From: Pedobacter foliorum
GTDB taxonomy: Bacteria > Bacteroidota > Bacteroidia > Sphingobacteriales > Sphingobacteriaceae
Length of the DNA stretch: 64,000 bases
Assembly (NCBI RefSeq): GCF_013266735.1
Contig: NZ_JABSNU010000008.1
Span: 62,001 to 126,000, forward strand
Reading direction: 5' to 3'
In this document: positions 8,968 to 17,718 of the stretch, one piece after another
How the letters are laid out: each line of letters starts with the position of its first letter
Position numbering within the stretch: position 1 is the stretch's first letter
Notes under the pieces: model-generated
Told to the model about the DNA's origin: nothing
The model's database searches: none
The model's input: only the letters and a program-made list of their open reading frames with translations
Program-made: the position numbers and the translations under genes

Positions 8968-9255
8968 CTGTTGTCCGGAGAAAGTTTTATAATAAATTTT
9001 AACCGGACAGCCGACTTACAAATGGCTGCAATATTTGGCTTCTGAAATATTATTTTCCTGAATATTGCAGCTATAAAGAGTTAAGAATGCTAAAACACGA
9101 ATTATAATCTAATTTTCTCCGGACAGCCGGATTTAAATAGGAATTTTAAAAATGGGAAAAACAGAGGGCTTGCTTTTTCAAAAGACAAAAAAAACACTGT
9201 TTTTAGCTTAATTTAAATGATTTAATGGTGTGTTTAGATTTTAACCGGACAACAG
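8968..9255 (+). mobile_element. 288-bp non-autonomous element (MITE), copy 1
   Basis: This element has 11-bp perfect terminal inverted repeats, CTGTTGTCCGG and CCGGACAACAG. It is flanked by a 13-bp direct repeat TGAAATAAATTCA (8955-8967 and 9256-9268), as expected of a target-site duplication. It has no usable ORF. A second copy at 22360-22647 is the reverse complement and differs at one base (C here against T, near 9019). Internal copies of the end motif occur as ACCGGACAGCCG near 9002 and TCCGGACAGCCG near 9118. Its insertion site is the palindromic core of the interspersed repeat. A 13-bp duplication would fit mobilisation by an IS4-type transposase acting in trans, which is an inference. 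Confidence 0.9.
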
Positions 9256-9333
9256 TGAAATAAATTCAGGATGACGGGTGGGCGATGTGTGTGCATCACC
9301 GACATGACGAATTCAGGATGACGATTTTATTTC

Positions 9334-9612
9334 TTAGCTGATGTAATCGCGATCCTCATCGCTCAGCGTGTTTTTATGATCTCCCGATTTTATCGGTGTA
9401 TCAACCCTGTCATAAGTGCTCACGGTAGTTTTCGGTCTGCCGGCCCAGTAGCCAAGTACAAATCCCACAAAAGTACATACACCCACTACCAACAGTTTAG
9501 AAATATCTTTCTTTACAAAAATGAAGTTAAATTCTACGGCGTCTGTATTGATCATTAAAAAAATGGTAATGATGGCTGTGAATGCGATGATAAAAATGGT
9601 TTTGGTCTTCAT
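9334..9612 (-). CDS. LapA-like (DUF1049) small membrane protein
   Basis: This is a 92-aa protein with two membrane helices, at about residues 5-23 and 40-60, joined by a short loop containing FNFIFVKKDISKLLVV. The second helix ends in GFVLGYWAGR. This is the layout of the LapA/DUF1049 family, whose E. coli member helps lipopolysaccharide assembly control at the inner membrane. The tail after residue 62 is polar. It lies 3 bp after the stop of the large peptidase gene and is probably co-transcribed with it. Confidence 0.75.
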   Translation of the reverse strand: MKTKTIFIIAFTAIITIFLMINTDAVEFNFIFVKKDISKLLVVGVCTFVGFVLGYWAGRPKTTVSTYDRVDTPIKSGDHKNTLSDEDRDYIS

Positions 9613-9615
9613 GAC

Positions 9616-12426
9616 TTAAAAGCTATAGTTTAAAATTAATTCTAATATAGGATTTTGGTTATATACTTTGTTTACAAAAACACATCTTGCACCCACGTCA
9701 AAAACCGGTTGATAACGCAGTAGGTTCATACTACTACGCAATTCGAAACCAAAAGTTTTAGGTTCGGCTAAATTTGTGTCACTCCCAATATTCTCGTAAT
9801 GACAAAACAATCCTGCCCTCAGGTTTCTGATGTAGGCCAGGGGGCCAATCTCTGCGTCCGGAAAAACGATAGGAAAGCGGTAGTTGAAAAGTAGCGTGTT
9901 TCTGAGGATGCTTCTTGCCTGGATGTTGCTGTAGCCGTAAACCGTGTTTATTTCCTGGTCGTATTTTCTGATGCCTGATGTGTTTTGGTAATTGAAGTTT
10001 ACCAGGAACGAATGATTTTTTAGCAAACCGGGGAAATATAGAAATCCTTCGAAAGCAAACAGCATACCATTAAGGTGATCATCAAAGGGTTGGTTCATGT
10101 AAGAAATCCTAAAAATTTGAGCCCATTTTGGTGCAATGTCTCTCGGAGCTTGCGCAGTACCGTGATTAAAAGTGAAACTGTATTCCATCGGGAAAATCAG
10201 TTTGTTGATAAAAGTACTTGGCAGATTTTCCGGTTGGTATCTTTGGGTGTAACTGGTAAGTGCGTTGAATGAAAAACTGTAAGTGTCATTTAGCGCGTTT
10301 AAGCTAATTGGAACGGAAGCCTGGAGTTGGACATTGTTTTCTCTCCAGTCTCCCTGCAGAACGCCTGATTTTGCGTTGTAGAAGGTTCTTCTGGGGCGGT
10401 TCCGATAAGTGGCTTGTATGATCGGGTAAAAACTTTTTAGGGTAAAGCCCGCATTGTATTCGAATTTTTTAAGATCACGGTAATAATCCACGCCAGTGAA
10501 AAAGCTGAACGTGCTGAGTAAATTGTCTGAATTTAGTTGCAGTCCTCCGCGGTACTCGTTTTCTATTACCGGAATTACGCTGTGCACGTTGAACAGGTTT
10601 GCTAGTGCTCGGTATGGTTTGGAAATGTAGGTGCTGTCGGGAATGTTGTTGAAAACGCTGCCGGTGTTTTCTTGTTTTTGGACAGCGCCGTCAAAATAAA
10701 CGAAATTGTTTCGGCCAATGGGCTTTGGCGATAATGGCATTTCCGAAATTTGGTAGCCGGTTAGTTCGTAGTTGTTGAAAACGATGGCGGCTGTGCTGTC
10801 GGCCTGAGTTGGATTAAAGGCGCCGTATTTAGAGGCGCTCAGAGCGCTTATCTTTTTTGAAACGGTATCTATACTGTAAATGTTATCGATTCCGTTGTAG
10901 TGCGCGTTAAAAGCTATTCCTCGATTAATGTAAATCGGCCTGCTTATCTGCTGTTGCGTTTCCTTTATCAGCTGTTCTGTTTTTTCTTCTTTGTCGGTTA
11001 CCCATAAGGCTTTTCCTTTTTCGCTTACGCTGATGTAGGTGATGAGGTTTGCGGTAGGATTGTAAGAGGGAGTTTGAAGAATTAGGTTTTCGGGATTTGG
11101 GATGGTGGTTAGGGTGGCGCCGGTTTCTGCGTCAAGCTCTATCAGGTTGCATTTGTTGCTAAGGTCAATTTTTACCGCCACTATCTTTTTTCCATCAGCA
11201 GAAATGGAAGGGGAGAAGATCCGGCTTCTTGTGGTTAGTTTTTTCTGCTTCCCGGTTTTTAGGTTGTAACTACAGATGACACTGTAGCTGCGCTGGCGAT
11301 ATCTTGGGTCGTAACGAATCTCGTCCCAAACAATAACTCCGTTGGCGTAGCTGAACCACGGTTGTTCCTGGTAGCCGATGCTTAACAGTTTGGTTTCGTT
11401 TTTCGCGCTGTCGATGATTGCGAAATGTGCCGTCTCAGCTTTGCTTTGTTTGAGGGTCAGAATTCTGCCGTCTTTAATTTTTACAGGAAGGAAGTAGTTG
11501 GTTGCAAATTTGGATTCGCTGTTTAGAGCAGGGTAGTTTTCGGTTGGTGATTTTTCGCTTTGACTGGTCCATTCTTTCTTCAGAATTTCGGTGGTATGGT
11601 TGTACCATTTTTTGGTTCCCATTTTGGTGAACTTTTTTAAGCTGTTGGAAAAGGGGTAAAGTCTGACTGGTCTTTTGCGAATGTCGGTGAGTAGACTGTC
11701 GAAAATGTTTTTTCCAAATTCCTTTCTGATGTTCGAAGCCATCAGGTACCCAAGTTGGTAGTATCCGGGGGTGATGTCTTTTTCTGATCCGAAGCTCGCT
11801 TTGCTGTAAGAGAATTTCTTGCCTTCGAGTAGGCTGGCTCGGTAAGGCATAACCCATGAAGGTTGCCTGCCGCGACCGGCATTTGTAAGTGCCGTTTCGA
11901 TGGTGACTGCATCGCCTTCGAAAAACCAAAGTGGGATGCTAACTCCAAACCAGGCGAAGTAAACATACTCAGGAAAAGGGTAGGCTTTTCCGCCGGTTAA
12001 TTTGTCGTATTGAGCAACGTGTCGGAGCTCATGAACGGCCAGGTTATTTAGCCAATCCTGACTGTCGAATTGCTGCGGTGGGGTGGTGTAAAATTCAGAC
12101 TTTTTTGGGGCGAGTTGAACGAAGCCATTTGCGATCACTCCGCGGTTTTGAAGGATCAGTGGGATGGTGGTTTTTTGCCTTCCCAGACTGCCGCCAACAT
12201 GGGGATAAATGTAGCCGAGCGTATTGGCCATTCTTTGGGCTTCTTTTTCAAGTTCGCTCGGAAAGATGATCTTAAACCCCGAGGTATTTATTTGTCTCCA
12301 TTTTACACTAAGTGGGTTTTGGTCTCCTCCGAAAATCTGAGCAAAAGCACTATGTGAAATGATGCTTAATGTTACTGTAATTATTAATTTGAATATCAGT
12401 TGTTTAATATCTTTATTTTGCGTCAT
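9616..12426 (-). CDS. Large envelope protein: MA-type metallopeptidase, beta-propeller and outer-membrane barrel
   Basis: This is a 936-aa exported protein. The signal peptide ends near ISHSAFAQ (about residue 30). Residues 45-290 form a gluzincin-like domain with the zinc motif HELRH at 132-136 and a third ligand candidate, Glu170 in LWFFEGDAV. Residues 330-560 contain TolB/WD40-like blades (for example SPSISADGKKIVAVKI). The last 330 residues alternate hydrophobic and aromatic strands and end in ILNYSF, a C-terminal Phe typical of outer-membrane barrels. It therefore probably sits in the outer membrane with a catalytic domain in the periplasm or at the surface. The substrate is unknown. A TATTTTAG -7-like box lies about 12 nt before the ATG. 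Confidence 0.8.
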   Translation of the reverse strand: MTQNKDIKQLIFKLIITVTLSIISHSAFAQIFGGDQNPLSVKWRQINTSGFKIIFPSELEKEAQRMANTLGYIYPHVGGSLGRQKTTIPLILQNRGVIANGFVQLAPKKSEFYTTPPQQFDSQDWLNNLAVHELRHVAQYDKLTGGKAYPFPEYVYFAWFGVSIPLWFFEGDAVTIETALTNAGRGRQPSWVMPYRASLLEGKKFSYSKASFGSEKDITPGYYQLGYLMASNIRKEFGKNIFDSLLTDIRKRPVRLYPFSNSLKKFTKMGTKKWYNHTTEILKKEWTSQSEKSPTENYPALNSESKFATNYFLPVKIKDGRILTLKQSKAETAHFAIIDSAKNETKLLSIGYQEQPWFSYANGVIVWDEIRYDPRYRQRSYSVICSYNLKTGKQKKLTTRSRIFSPSISADGKKIVAVKIDLSNKCNLIELDAETGATLTTIPNPENLILQTPSYNPTANLITYISVSEKGKALWVTDKEEKTEQLIKETQQQISRPIYINRGIAFNAHYNGIDNIYSIDTVSKKISALSASKYGAFNPTQADSTAAIVFNNYELTGYQISEMPLSPKPIGRNNFVYFDGAVQKQENTGSVFNNIPDSTYISKPYRALANLFNVHSVIPVIENEYRGGLQLNSDNLLSTFSFFTGVDYYRDLKKFEYNAGFTLKSFYPIIQATYRNRPRRTFYNAKSGVLQGDWRENNVQLQASVPISLNALNDTYSFSFNALTSYTQRYQPENLPSTFINKLIFPMEYSFTFNHGTAQAPRDIAPKWAQIFRISYMNQPFDDHLNGMLFAFEGFLYFPGLLKNHSFLVNFNYQNTSGIRKYDQEINTVYGYSNIQARSILRNTLLFNYRFPIVFPDAEIGPLAYIRNLRAGLFCHYENIGSDTNLAEPKTFGFELRSSMNLLRYQPVFDVGARCVFVNKVYNQNPILELILNYSF

Positions 12427-12917
12427 TTATCATGTTTGCTAAAATAATTAGTATTTGTAAGTTTTTATCAGTTGATATTGGTGATTTTTTAATTTATTTA
12501 AAAGTATTTAATTTACTGATTTTTAAATAAATATATTTATGTGTTTAAAGTGATGTAATTCTGATTTTTGTGAATTATTAGCGCTGAAATGATTGGTTTT
12601 TGATTTCTGGAGCTAATTTATTTCAGGTTGTCGGAATCTGCTGTTAAGGTACACTAATTACGCTTAAAATGCAACAAAAATTCTTCGTTAAAATTTGATG
12701 ATGTATACGGAAATGGTAAATGTGTTGCTGTAAAATACTGGAGAAATGCGCGGTATTTTGAAGCGAAATGGGTTGAGTTATAGCGCTTGGTTTTGGCTTC
12801 TGTTTACACTTTGATGTGAGCGTTGTTGGTGAGTTTTACTGTGCAGGATTACCCTCCTCCCCTCTCGTTAGAAGGGGCAGGTTGCTAGTGTAAATTCCTT
12901 CTTTTTTTGTAGATGGG
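12427..12917. other. Intergenic region with no recognisable gene
   Basis: This 491-bp AT-rich gap lies between the peptidase gene start and the remains of the EamA gene. Apart from the peptidase promoter close to 12440, I see no ORF, RNA gene or repeat copy. A short imperfect hairpin, CCCCTCTCGTTAGAAGGGG at about 12857, lies downstream of the EamA remnant on the minus strand but lacks a clear T-run. Confidence 0.6.
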
Positions 12918-13574
12918 CTATAAGAAAACTGAGCCTAAAATGAGGGTGGATCCGAGGTAAAATCCGGTAGATATTGCCTCTTTGGTTCCGAAGAAAATGA
13001 AGGCTAAAATGATGCCGTATACGGGCTCGAGGTTGGTGATGGGTGCTACCCTAAAAGCCGACAAAGTACGCATCGCCGACACGCCTGCAACATAGGCGAG
13101 GGCGGTGCAAATGGTACCTAAAACGGTCAGGTAAATCCAGTCGGTAACAGTCAAATTGAATGTCTCGGTAAGTAGCGTTTTGTCGAACAAACGATACAGT
13201 GTGATCCAGAAAAAAGCTCCTGAAATCTCATAAAATCCAATGATTTTATGGTCGATTTTTTGAACTAATGTGGAGTTTATGGTGGCGAATAAGCTGGATC
13301 CAAGGGCTGAAGTAAGCCCGAAAATGATGCCTAAAGTGTACTTTTATTCGAATTTAAAGATAAGATAGATGCCTGTAATGATGGTTAAACCTACGATGGC
13401 ATTCTGTATCAGGACACGTTGTTTCTTTATTAGAGGCTCTAAAATGGCCGTAAAAAGAGTAAATGATATCAATAGTATTAGAGCGCCGAGGATGCCTGTA
13501 AAGCCTTATATGAACACAGTGAAATGTAAGATTAAAAGGTTTTTGGTTACAGATGTTTCTGGTGTAACCGGCAC
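12918..13574 (-). pseudogene. EamA/DMT-family permease, degenerate
   Basis: The frame reads through from a GTG at 13574 with two in-frame TAA stops, at 13506-13508 and 13344-13346. The first segment, LHFTVFI*GFTGILGALI, is the typical N-terminus of EamA permeases, where the stop replaces the usual Trp. It then jumps directly to LISFTLFTAILEPLIKKQR, so roughly 60-80 residues (helices 2-3) are missing. The rest, ending AMRTLSAFRVAPITNLEPVY and the last two helices, looks intact. EamA proteins are 10-helix inner-membrane drug/metabolite exporters. With two stops and a deletion this copy is very unlikely to work. It begins 1 bp after the lptF/G-like gene, so it was once the end of that operon. 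Confidence 0.88.
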
Positions 13575-13575
13575 A

Positions 13576-14679
13576 TTATTTAGGGGCTTTTCTCAATAAA
13601 TAGTAGCCTAACAAGCCAAAAAATATGGTTGGGGCGAGTACTGCAAATAACGGAGAGGCGCCTCCTTTTAGGGAGAACATCTTGGCAAATTGGTTCATTA
13701 CAATATAGGCAAAGCTTAATAATATGCCTATTCCAAGAGGTAAACCAACACCTCCACGTACCTTGCGAGATGATAATGCTACACCAATTAGGGTTAAAAC
13801 AAAGGCTGAAAGCGGGTGTAAGTACCGTTTGTACTGTTCAAACAACAGATCGTTCCAAATACCGGTTCCTCTGGTCTTTTCTTTTCTGATTTTGTCTGAT
13901 AACTCTTTGTTACTCAGGTTTTCGTAGATGTTGTCGTAGGCCGAGAAATCATCTGGTCTCATGTCAAGTATAGTGTCCTTTGGTTTTACCAATTCTCTAA
14001 CAAAGGTTTCTTTTAAGCCATTGATATACCTTACGGAATAATTGGTAAGCTTCCATGATCTTTTTAAAGAATCATACTGTATTTCCTCTGCAACAAGCTT
14101 TTTAGTAAGTACATCGCCTTTAAAATTATCAAGGGAGAACCTTGATCCTTTCTTTGTTTTGTTGTCAAAACTATCCATATAGATGTAGGTATTCGCATCT
14201 AATTTCATGTGGATATTGTTCTTGCTTGGTGATGCATTCTTCTTTACATAGGTGTTTTCGAAGCTATTTTTAAGCTGATTTGTATAGGGAAGAATGAAAA
14301 GATTTGAAGCCAGATTTACAGAAAATATGACGAATGCAGATACAAAATAGGGTAAAAGGAAGCGGTTAAAGCTTACTCCTCCACTTAGAATTGGTACAAT
14401 TTCGGTCTGATCGGCCATCTTTGCGGTAAAGAAAATTACGGCAATAAAATTGATCAGGGGCGAGAGCATATTCACGTAAAAGGGGATGGAGCCTGCGTAA
14501 TACAGTGTTACAACCTGCCAAAAGGTAAGGTTTGCACTTAAAAAGTCATCCAGTTTCTCCGACAAGTCAAAAATAATGATGATCACCACAAATAAGGTCA
14601 GGGTATACAGAAATGTACCCAGATACTTACTGATAATGTACCAGTCGATGATTTTAATCCTGTCTTTAAAGAAACTCAT
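13576..14679 (-). CDS. LptF/LptG family permease (YjgP/YjgQ)
   Basis: This is a 367-aa inner-membrane permease of the LPS export ABC complex, which extracts LPS and hands it to the periplasmic bridge. Three N-terminal helices (about residues 15-120) include the typical YISKYLGTFLYTLTLF start. A periplasmic beta-jellyroll-like domain (about 130-260) follows, then three C-terminal helices including GGVGLPLGIGILLSFAYIV. Bacteroidota usually carry two such genes, and I cannot tell F from G. The ATG directly follows the tgt stop with no gap, so translation is probably coupled. Confidence 0.92.
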   Translation of the reverse strand: MSFFKDRIKIIDWYIISKYLGTFLYTLTLFVVIIIIFDLSEKLDDFLSANLTFWQVVTLYYAGSIPFYVNMLSPLINFIAVIFFTAKMADQTEIVPILSGGVSFNRFLLPYFVSAFVIFSVNLASNLFILPYTNQLKNSFENTYVKKNASPSKNNIHMKLDANTYIYMDSFDNKTKKGSRFSLDNFKGDVLTKKLVAEEIQYDSLKRSWKLTNYSVRYINGLKETFVRELVKPKDTILDMRPDDFSAYDNIYENLSNKELSDKIRKEKTRGTGIWNDLLFEQYKRYLHPLSAFVLTLIGVALSSRKVRGGVGLPLGIGILLSFAYIVMNQFAKMFSLKGGASPLFAVLAPTIFFGLLGYYLLRKAPK

Positions 14680-15810
14680 TTACAATTTATTCCCTAAGAT
14701 AGTTACCATTTTGTTTTTCCACGCATAAAACTCGCCTGCGATGATTTTTTCGCGAGCTTGTTTAACCAACCACAGGTAAAAATGTAGGTTATGTAGGGTA
14801 GCTATTTGTGCGCCTAGCATCTCTTTTGAGTGCATTAGATGTCTTAAATAGGCTTTAGAGTAAACTTGGTCTGCATATAGATCGCTATCAGCTTCAATTG
14901 GCGAGAAGTCGTTTGCCCACTTCTTGTTACCTATGTTAATGATACCGTTTTTAGTGAAAAGCATACCATTTCTGGCATTTCTTGTAGGCATTACGCAATC
15001 AAACATATCTACTCCTAACGCAATATTCTCTAAAATATTGATAGGAGTACCTACGCCCATTAAATAACGAGGTTTTTCGTATGGTAAAATATCGCATACA
15101 ACCTCTGTCATACCATACATTTCTTCAGCAGGTTCACCAACAGATAAGCCACCTATTGCATTGCCCTCACGGTCCATAGATGCAATAAATTCTGCTGATT
15201 TTTTCCTTAAATCTTTATAAACTGAACCCTGTACGATAGGGAAAAGGGTTTGATTGAAGCCGTACTTAGGCTCTGTGGAGTCGAATCTGTCACAGCAACG
15301 CTTTAACCAGCGGTGTGTCATGTGAATAGATGAAGCTGCATATTTATAATCGCATGGGTATGGTGTGCATTCATCAAAAGCCATAATGATATCGGCTCCG
15401 ATGGTACGCTGTATATCCATTGCATATTCTGGTGTAAACAGGTGTTTTGAACCATCTATATGCGAACGAAAGGTAACTCCTTCTTCTTTGATTTTTCTTA
15501 CTTTACTCAAAGAATATACTTGATAACCACCACTATCTGTTAAAATAGGACGGTCCCAACCGATAAATTTATGTAATCCGCCGGCTTGTTCCAGAACATC
15601 CAGTCCTGGTCTAAGGTATAAATGGTAGGTGTTTCCAAGAATTATTTTGGCATCGATATCTTCTTCAAGCTCTCTTTGGTGTACTGCTTTAACTGTTCCT
15701 GCGGTACCTACGGGCATGAAAATTGGAGTTTGTATCTCTCCGTGATCTGTTGTAACTGTCCCTGCTCTTGCTTTTGAATGTATATCTTTTGCCTCTAAAC
15801 TAAACTTCAT
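14680..15810 (-). CDS. tgt: tRNA-guanine transglycosylase lacking the usual zinc cysteines
   Basis: This enzyme swaps guanine-34 for preQ1 in tRNAs of the GUN anticodon type, the key step of queuosine synthesis. At 376 aa it has the standard bacterial length. Asp92 (LTDSGGYQVYS) and the nucleophile Asp271 (VDMFDCVMPTRNARNG) are present. The C-terminal zinc site of E. coli Tgt (CxCxxC plus His) is altered: aligned on YSKAYLRHL, the three Cys positions are Ser309, Leu311 and Asp314, while the His (340) remains. The start at 15810 (MKFSLEAKD) is used because the upstream extension to 15879 contains no homology and a TACTTTTG -7 box precedes it. Confidence 0.96.
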   Translation of the reverse strand: MKFSLEAKDIHSKARAGTVTTDHGEIQTPIFMPVGTAGTVKAVHQRELEEDIDAKIILGNTYHLYLRPGLDVLEQAGGLHKFIGWDRPILTDSGGYQVYSLSKVRKIKEEGVTFRSHIDGSKHLFTPEYAMDIQRTIGADIIMAFDECTPYPCDYKYAASSIHMTHRWLKRCCDRFDSTEPKYGFNQTLFPIVQGSVYKDLRKKSAEFIASMDREGNAIGGLSVGEPAEEMYGMTEVVCDILPYEKPRYLMGVGTPINILENIALGVDMFDCVMPTRNARNGMLFTKNGIINIGNKKWANDFSPIEADSDLYADQVYSKAYLRHLMHSKEMLGAQIATLHNLHFYLWLVKQAREKIIAGEFYAWKNKMVTILGNKL

Positions 15811-15970
15811 CTGTGTATGATTATTTGATTTTTTACACCTATTAATATATACGTTTAAAAATCTGCGCAAAAGTAGCAAAAAACCAGCTATTTACGGTCT
15901 AAATTTTTTATCAACATAAATGTGCATTACAGATTAAAAATGAGAAATTTGCCGGTTACAAAAATACATC

Positions 15971-17092
15971 GTGGAATTAACCTTAATTGAGAGTTGCCTG
16001 CTCGGCGCTTTAATCTTTTGCTTTTTAGTACAGCTATATTTTAGTCTCTTTGTTCACTTAAAACTAGCTTTAGTTAAAATAGATGATCTTCCTGAAACAG
16101 GTAGGAAGCCATTAAGCGTTGTGGTTTGTGCCAGAAACGAGGTTAATAACCTTACGGAGTACCTTCCGTCGGTTCTTGAACAGAATTATCCTGATTATGA
16201 GGTTGTTGTTGTGAATGATAGATCGTGGGATGGAACGCGTGAATTATTGGAATCATTTCAGAAACAGTATAAGCATTTAAAAGTTGTTCAGGTAAATGAA
16301 GGCGAAAAGTTTATTGCAGGTAAGAAATTTGCAGTTACCATGGGTATTAAAGCAGCATCGAATGAGTGGTTGGTTTTTACAGATGCTGATTGTTTGCCAG
16401 CTTCTCAAGACTGGTTATTGGGTATGCAACAGCCGGAAGATGATAGCGTAGATATTCTTTTAGGGTACTCGCCTTATATGAAAAAGAGAGGGATATTGAA
16501 CGCATTAATTCGTTTTGAGACTTTTTTTACAGCAGTAAATTACCTTTCATTTGCACTAAAAGGTATGCCTTATATGGGTGTTGGCCGAAATATGGCATAT
16601 AAAAAATCGTTGTTCTTTAAGAATAAGGGCTTCGCTGCGCACATGCATATTCCCTCTGGTGATGACGATTTATTTGTAAATGCGCATGCTACAAAGAACA
16701 ATACAGCGATCTCTATCAATAAAGATGCTCATGTTTGGAGTGAGCCCAATACAAGTTTTGGTGCTTATTTGAGACAAAAGAAGAGACATTTTGGTGCTGG
16801 TAAGATGTACAAAGGGAAACATAAGTTCATTTTGTCGTCGCAGATTATCATTCAGTTCCTGTTTTATGCTTTCTTTACAGCATTATTGTTTTTTAAAGCT
16901 ACCTTATATATAGCATTAGGAGTTTTTGCTTTGAGTATTATAATAAGGTGTTTTGTTTATCCTCGCCTTTTAAAGCGGTTAAGTTATGGTAATTTGAGCT
17001 TCTGGTTTCCTATTTTGGATATTCTATTGTTCATTTTTCTAGTGTTTAACGGCATTGTGTCTATATTTGTTAAAAAAGTCCAGTGGAAATAA
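15971..17092 (+). CDS. Glycosyltransferase family 2, membrane-anchored
   Basis: This is a 373-aa GT-A type transferase. An N-terminal helix (about residues 8-28) leads into the nucleotide-sugar domain with SVVVCARNEVNNL, VVVNDRSWDGT and the metal-binding VFTDADCLPAS. A later QKKRHFGAGKMYKG block resembles the acceptor-side R/QxxRW-type region of processive GT2 enzymes. Two or three helices close the C-terminus (about 285-370). The product is unknown; cell-surface glycan or glycolipid synthesis is likely. The start is GTG. Its last 10 nt overlap rsmG. Confidence 0.88.
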   Translation: MELTLIESCLLGALIFCFLVQLYFSLFVHLKLALVKIDDLPETGRKPLSVVVCARNEVNNLTEYLPSVLEQNYPDYEVVVVNDRSWDGTRELLESFQKQYKHLKVVQVNEGEKFIAGKKFAVTMGIKAASNEWLVFTDADCLPASQDWLLGMQQPEDDSVDILLGYSPYMKKRGILNALIRFETFFTAVNYLSFALKGMPYMGVGRNMAYKKSLFFKNKGFAAHMHIPSGDDDLFVNAHATKNNTAISINKDAHVWSEPNTSFGAYLRQKKRHFGAGKMYKGKHKFILSSQIIIQFLFYAFFTALLFFKATLYIALGVFALSIIIRCFVYPRLLKRLSYGNLSFWFPILDILLFIFLVFNGIVSIFVKKVQWK

Positions 17093-17715
17093 AGTCTACT
17101 CTTATACAGAAATATTTTAAAGAGCTAACTGATCAGCAGATAGCTCAGTTCGATCAATTGTATGAATTGTACAGTTTTTGGAACTCCCAGATCAATGTAA
17201 TTTCAAGAAAAGACATTGATGAATTGTATGAACGCCATATTCTTCATTCACTTGGAATCGCTAAATTTTGCACTTTTAAAGCAGGAGAGCGGGTATTGGA
17301 TGTTGGTACCGGAGGTGGTTTCCCTGGAATTCCCTTGGCTATTCTTTTCCCTGAAACTCAGTTTCATCTGGTAGATTCTATCGGTAAAAAGATTAAAGTA
17401 GTTACTGAAGTGGCTTTGGCATTGGGTTTAACAAACGTTAAGGCCAGTCATTTAAGAGCCGAACAGATCGCTGATAAGTATGATTTTGTGGTTTCGAGAG
17501 CGGTTACAAGGCTTATAGACTTTTACCCTTGGGTAAAAGGTAAGTTTAATAAGGATTCAAAAAACGCCATTGCTAACGGTATACTGTATTTAAAGGGAGG
17601 TGATTTGAAGGAAGAGATTTCTGAATCACGACTAAAAGCGGAATTATATCCGCTTTCAGCTTACTTTGAAGAAGAGTTTTTTGAAACCAAGTACGTGGTT
17701 TACATACCTCAGTAA
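17083..17715 (+). CDS. rsmG: 16S rRNA (guanine-527-N7)-methyltransferase
   Basis: This enzyme methylates G527 of 16S rRNA with S-adenosylmethionine. At 210 aa it is a normal RsmG. The SAM-binding motif LDVGTGGGFPGIPLAI sits at about residues 71-86, followed by FHLVDSIGKKIKVV and the RAVTRL motif. The GTG start inside the preceding glycosyltransferase gene is the only start that keeps the conserved N-terminal LYELYSFWNSQINVISRKDI. The 10-nt overlap suggests translational coupling. Confidence 0.95.
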   Translation: MEIKSTLIQKYFKELTDQQIAQFDQLYELYSFWNSQINVISRKDIDELYERHILHSLGIAKFCTFKAGERVLDVGTGGGFPGIPLAILFPETQFHLVDSIGKKIKVVTEVALALGLTNVKASHLRAEQIADKYDFVVSRAVTRLIDFYPWVKGKFNKDSKNAIANGILYLKGGDLKEEISESRLKAELYPLSAYFEEEFFETKYVVYIPQ

Positions 17716-17718
17716 GGT

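Noticed and set aside
8968-9255. A complete insertion sequence
   Set aside because: There is no transposase-sized ORF in 288 bp; it is a non-autonomous element.
12427-12917. A hidden small RNA or gene in the 491-bp gap
   Set aside because: No ORF with family features, no strong terminator and no compensating structure was seen.
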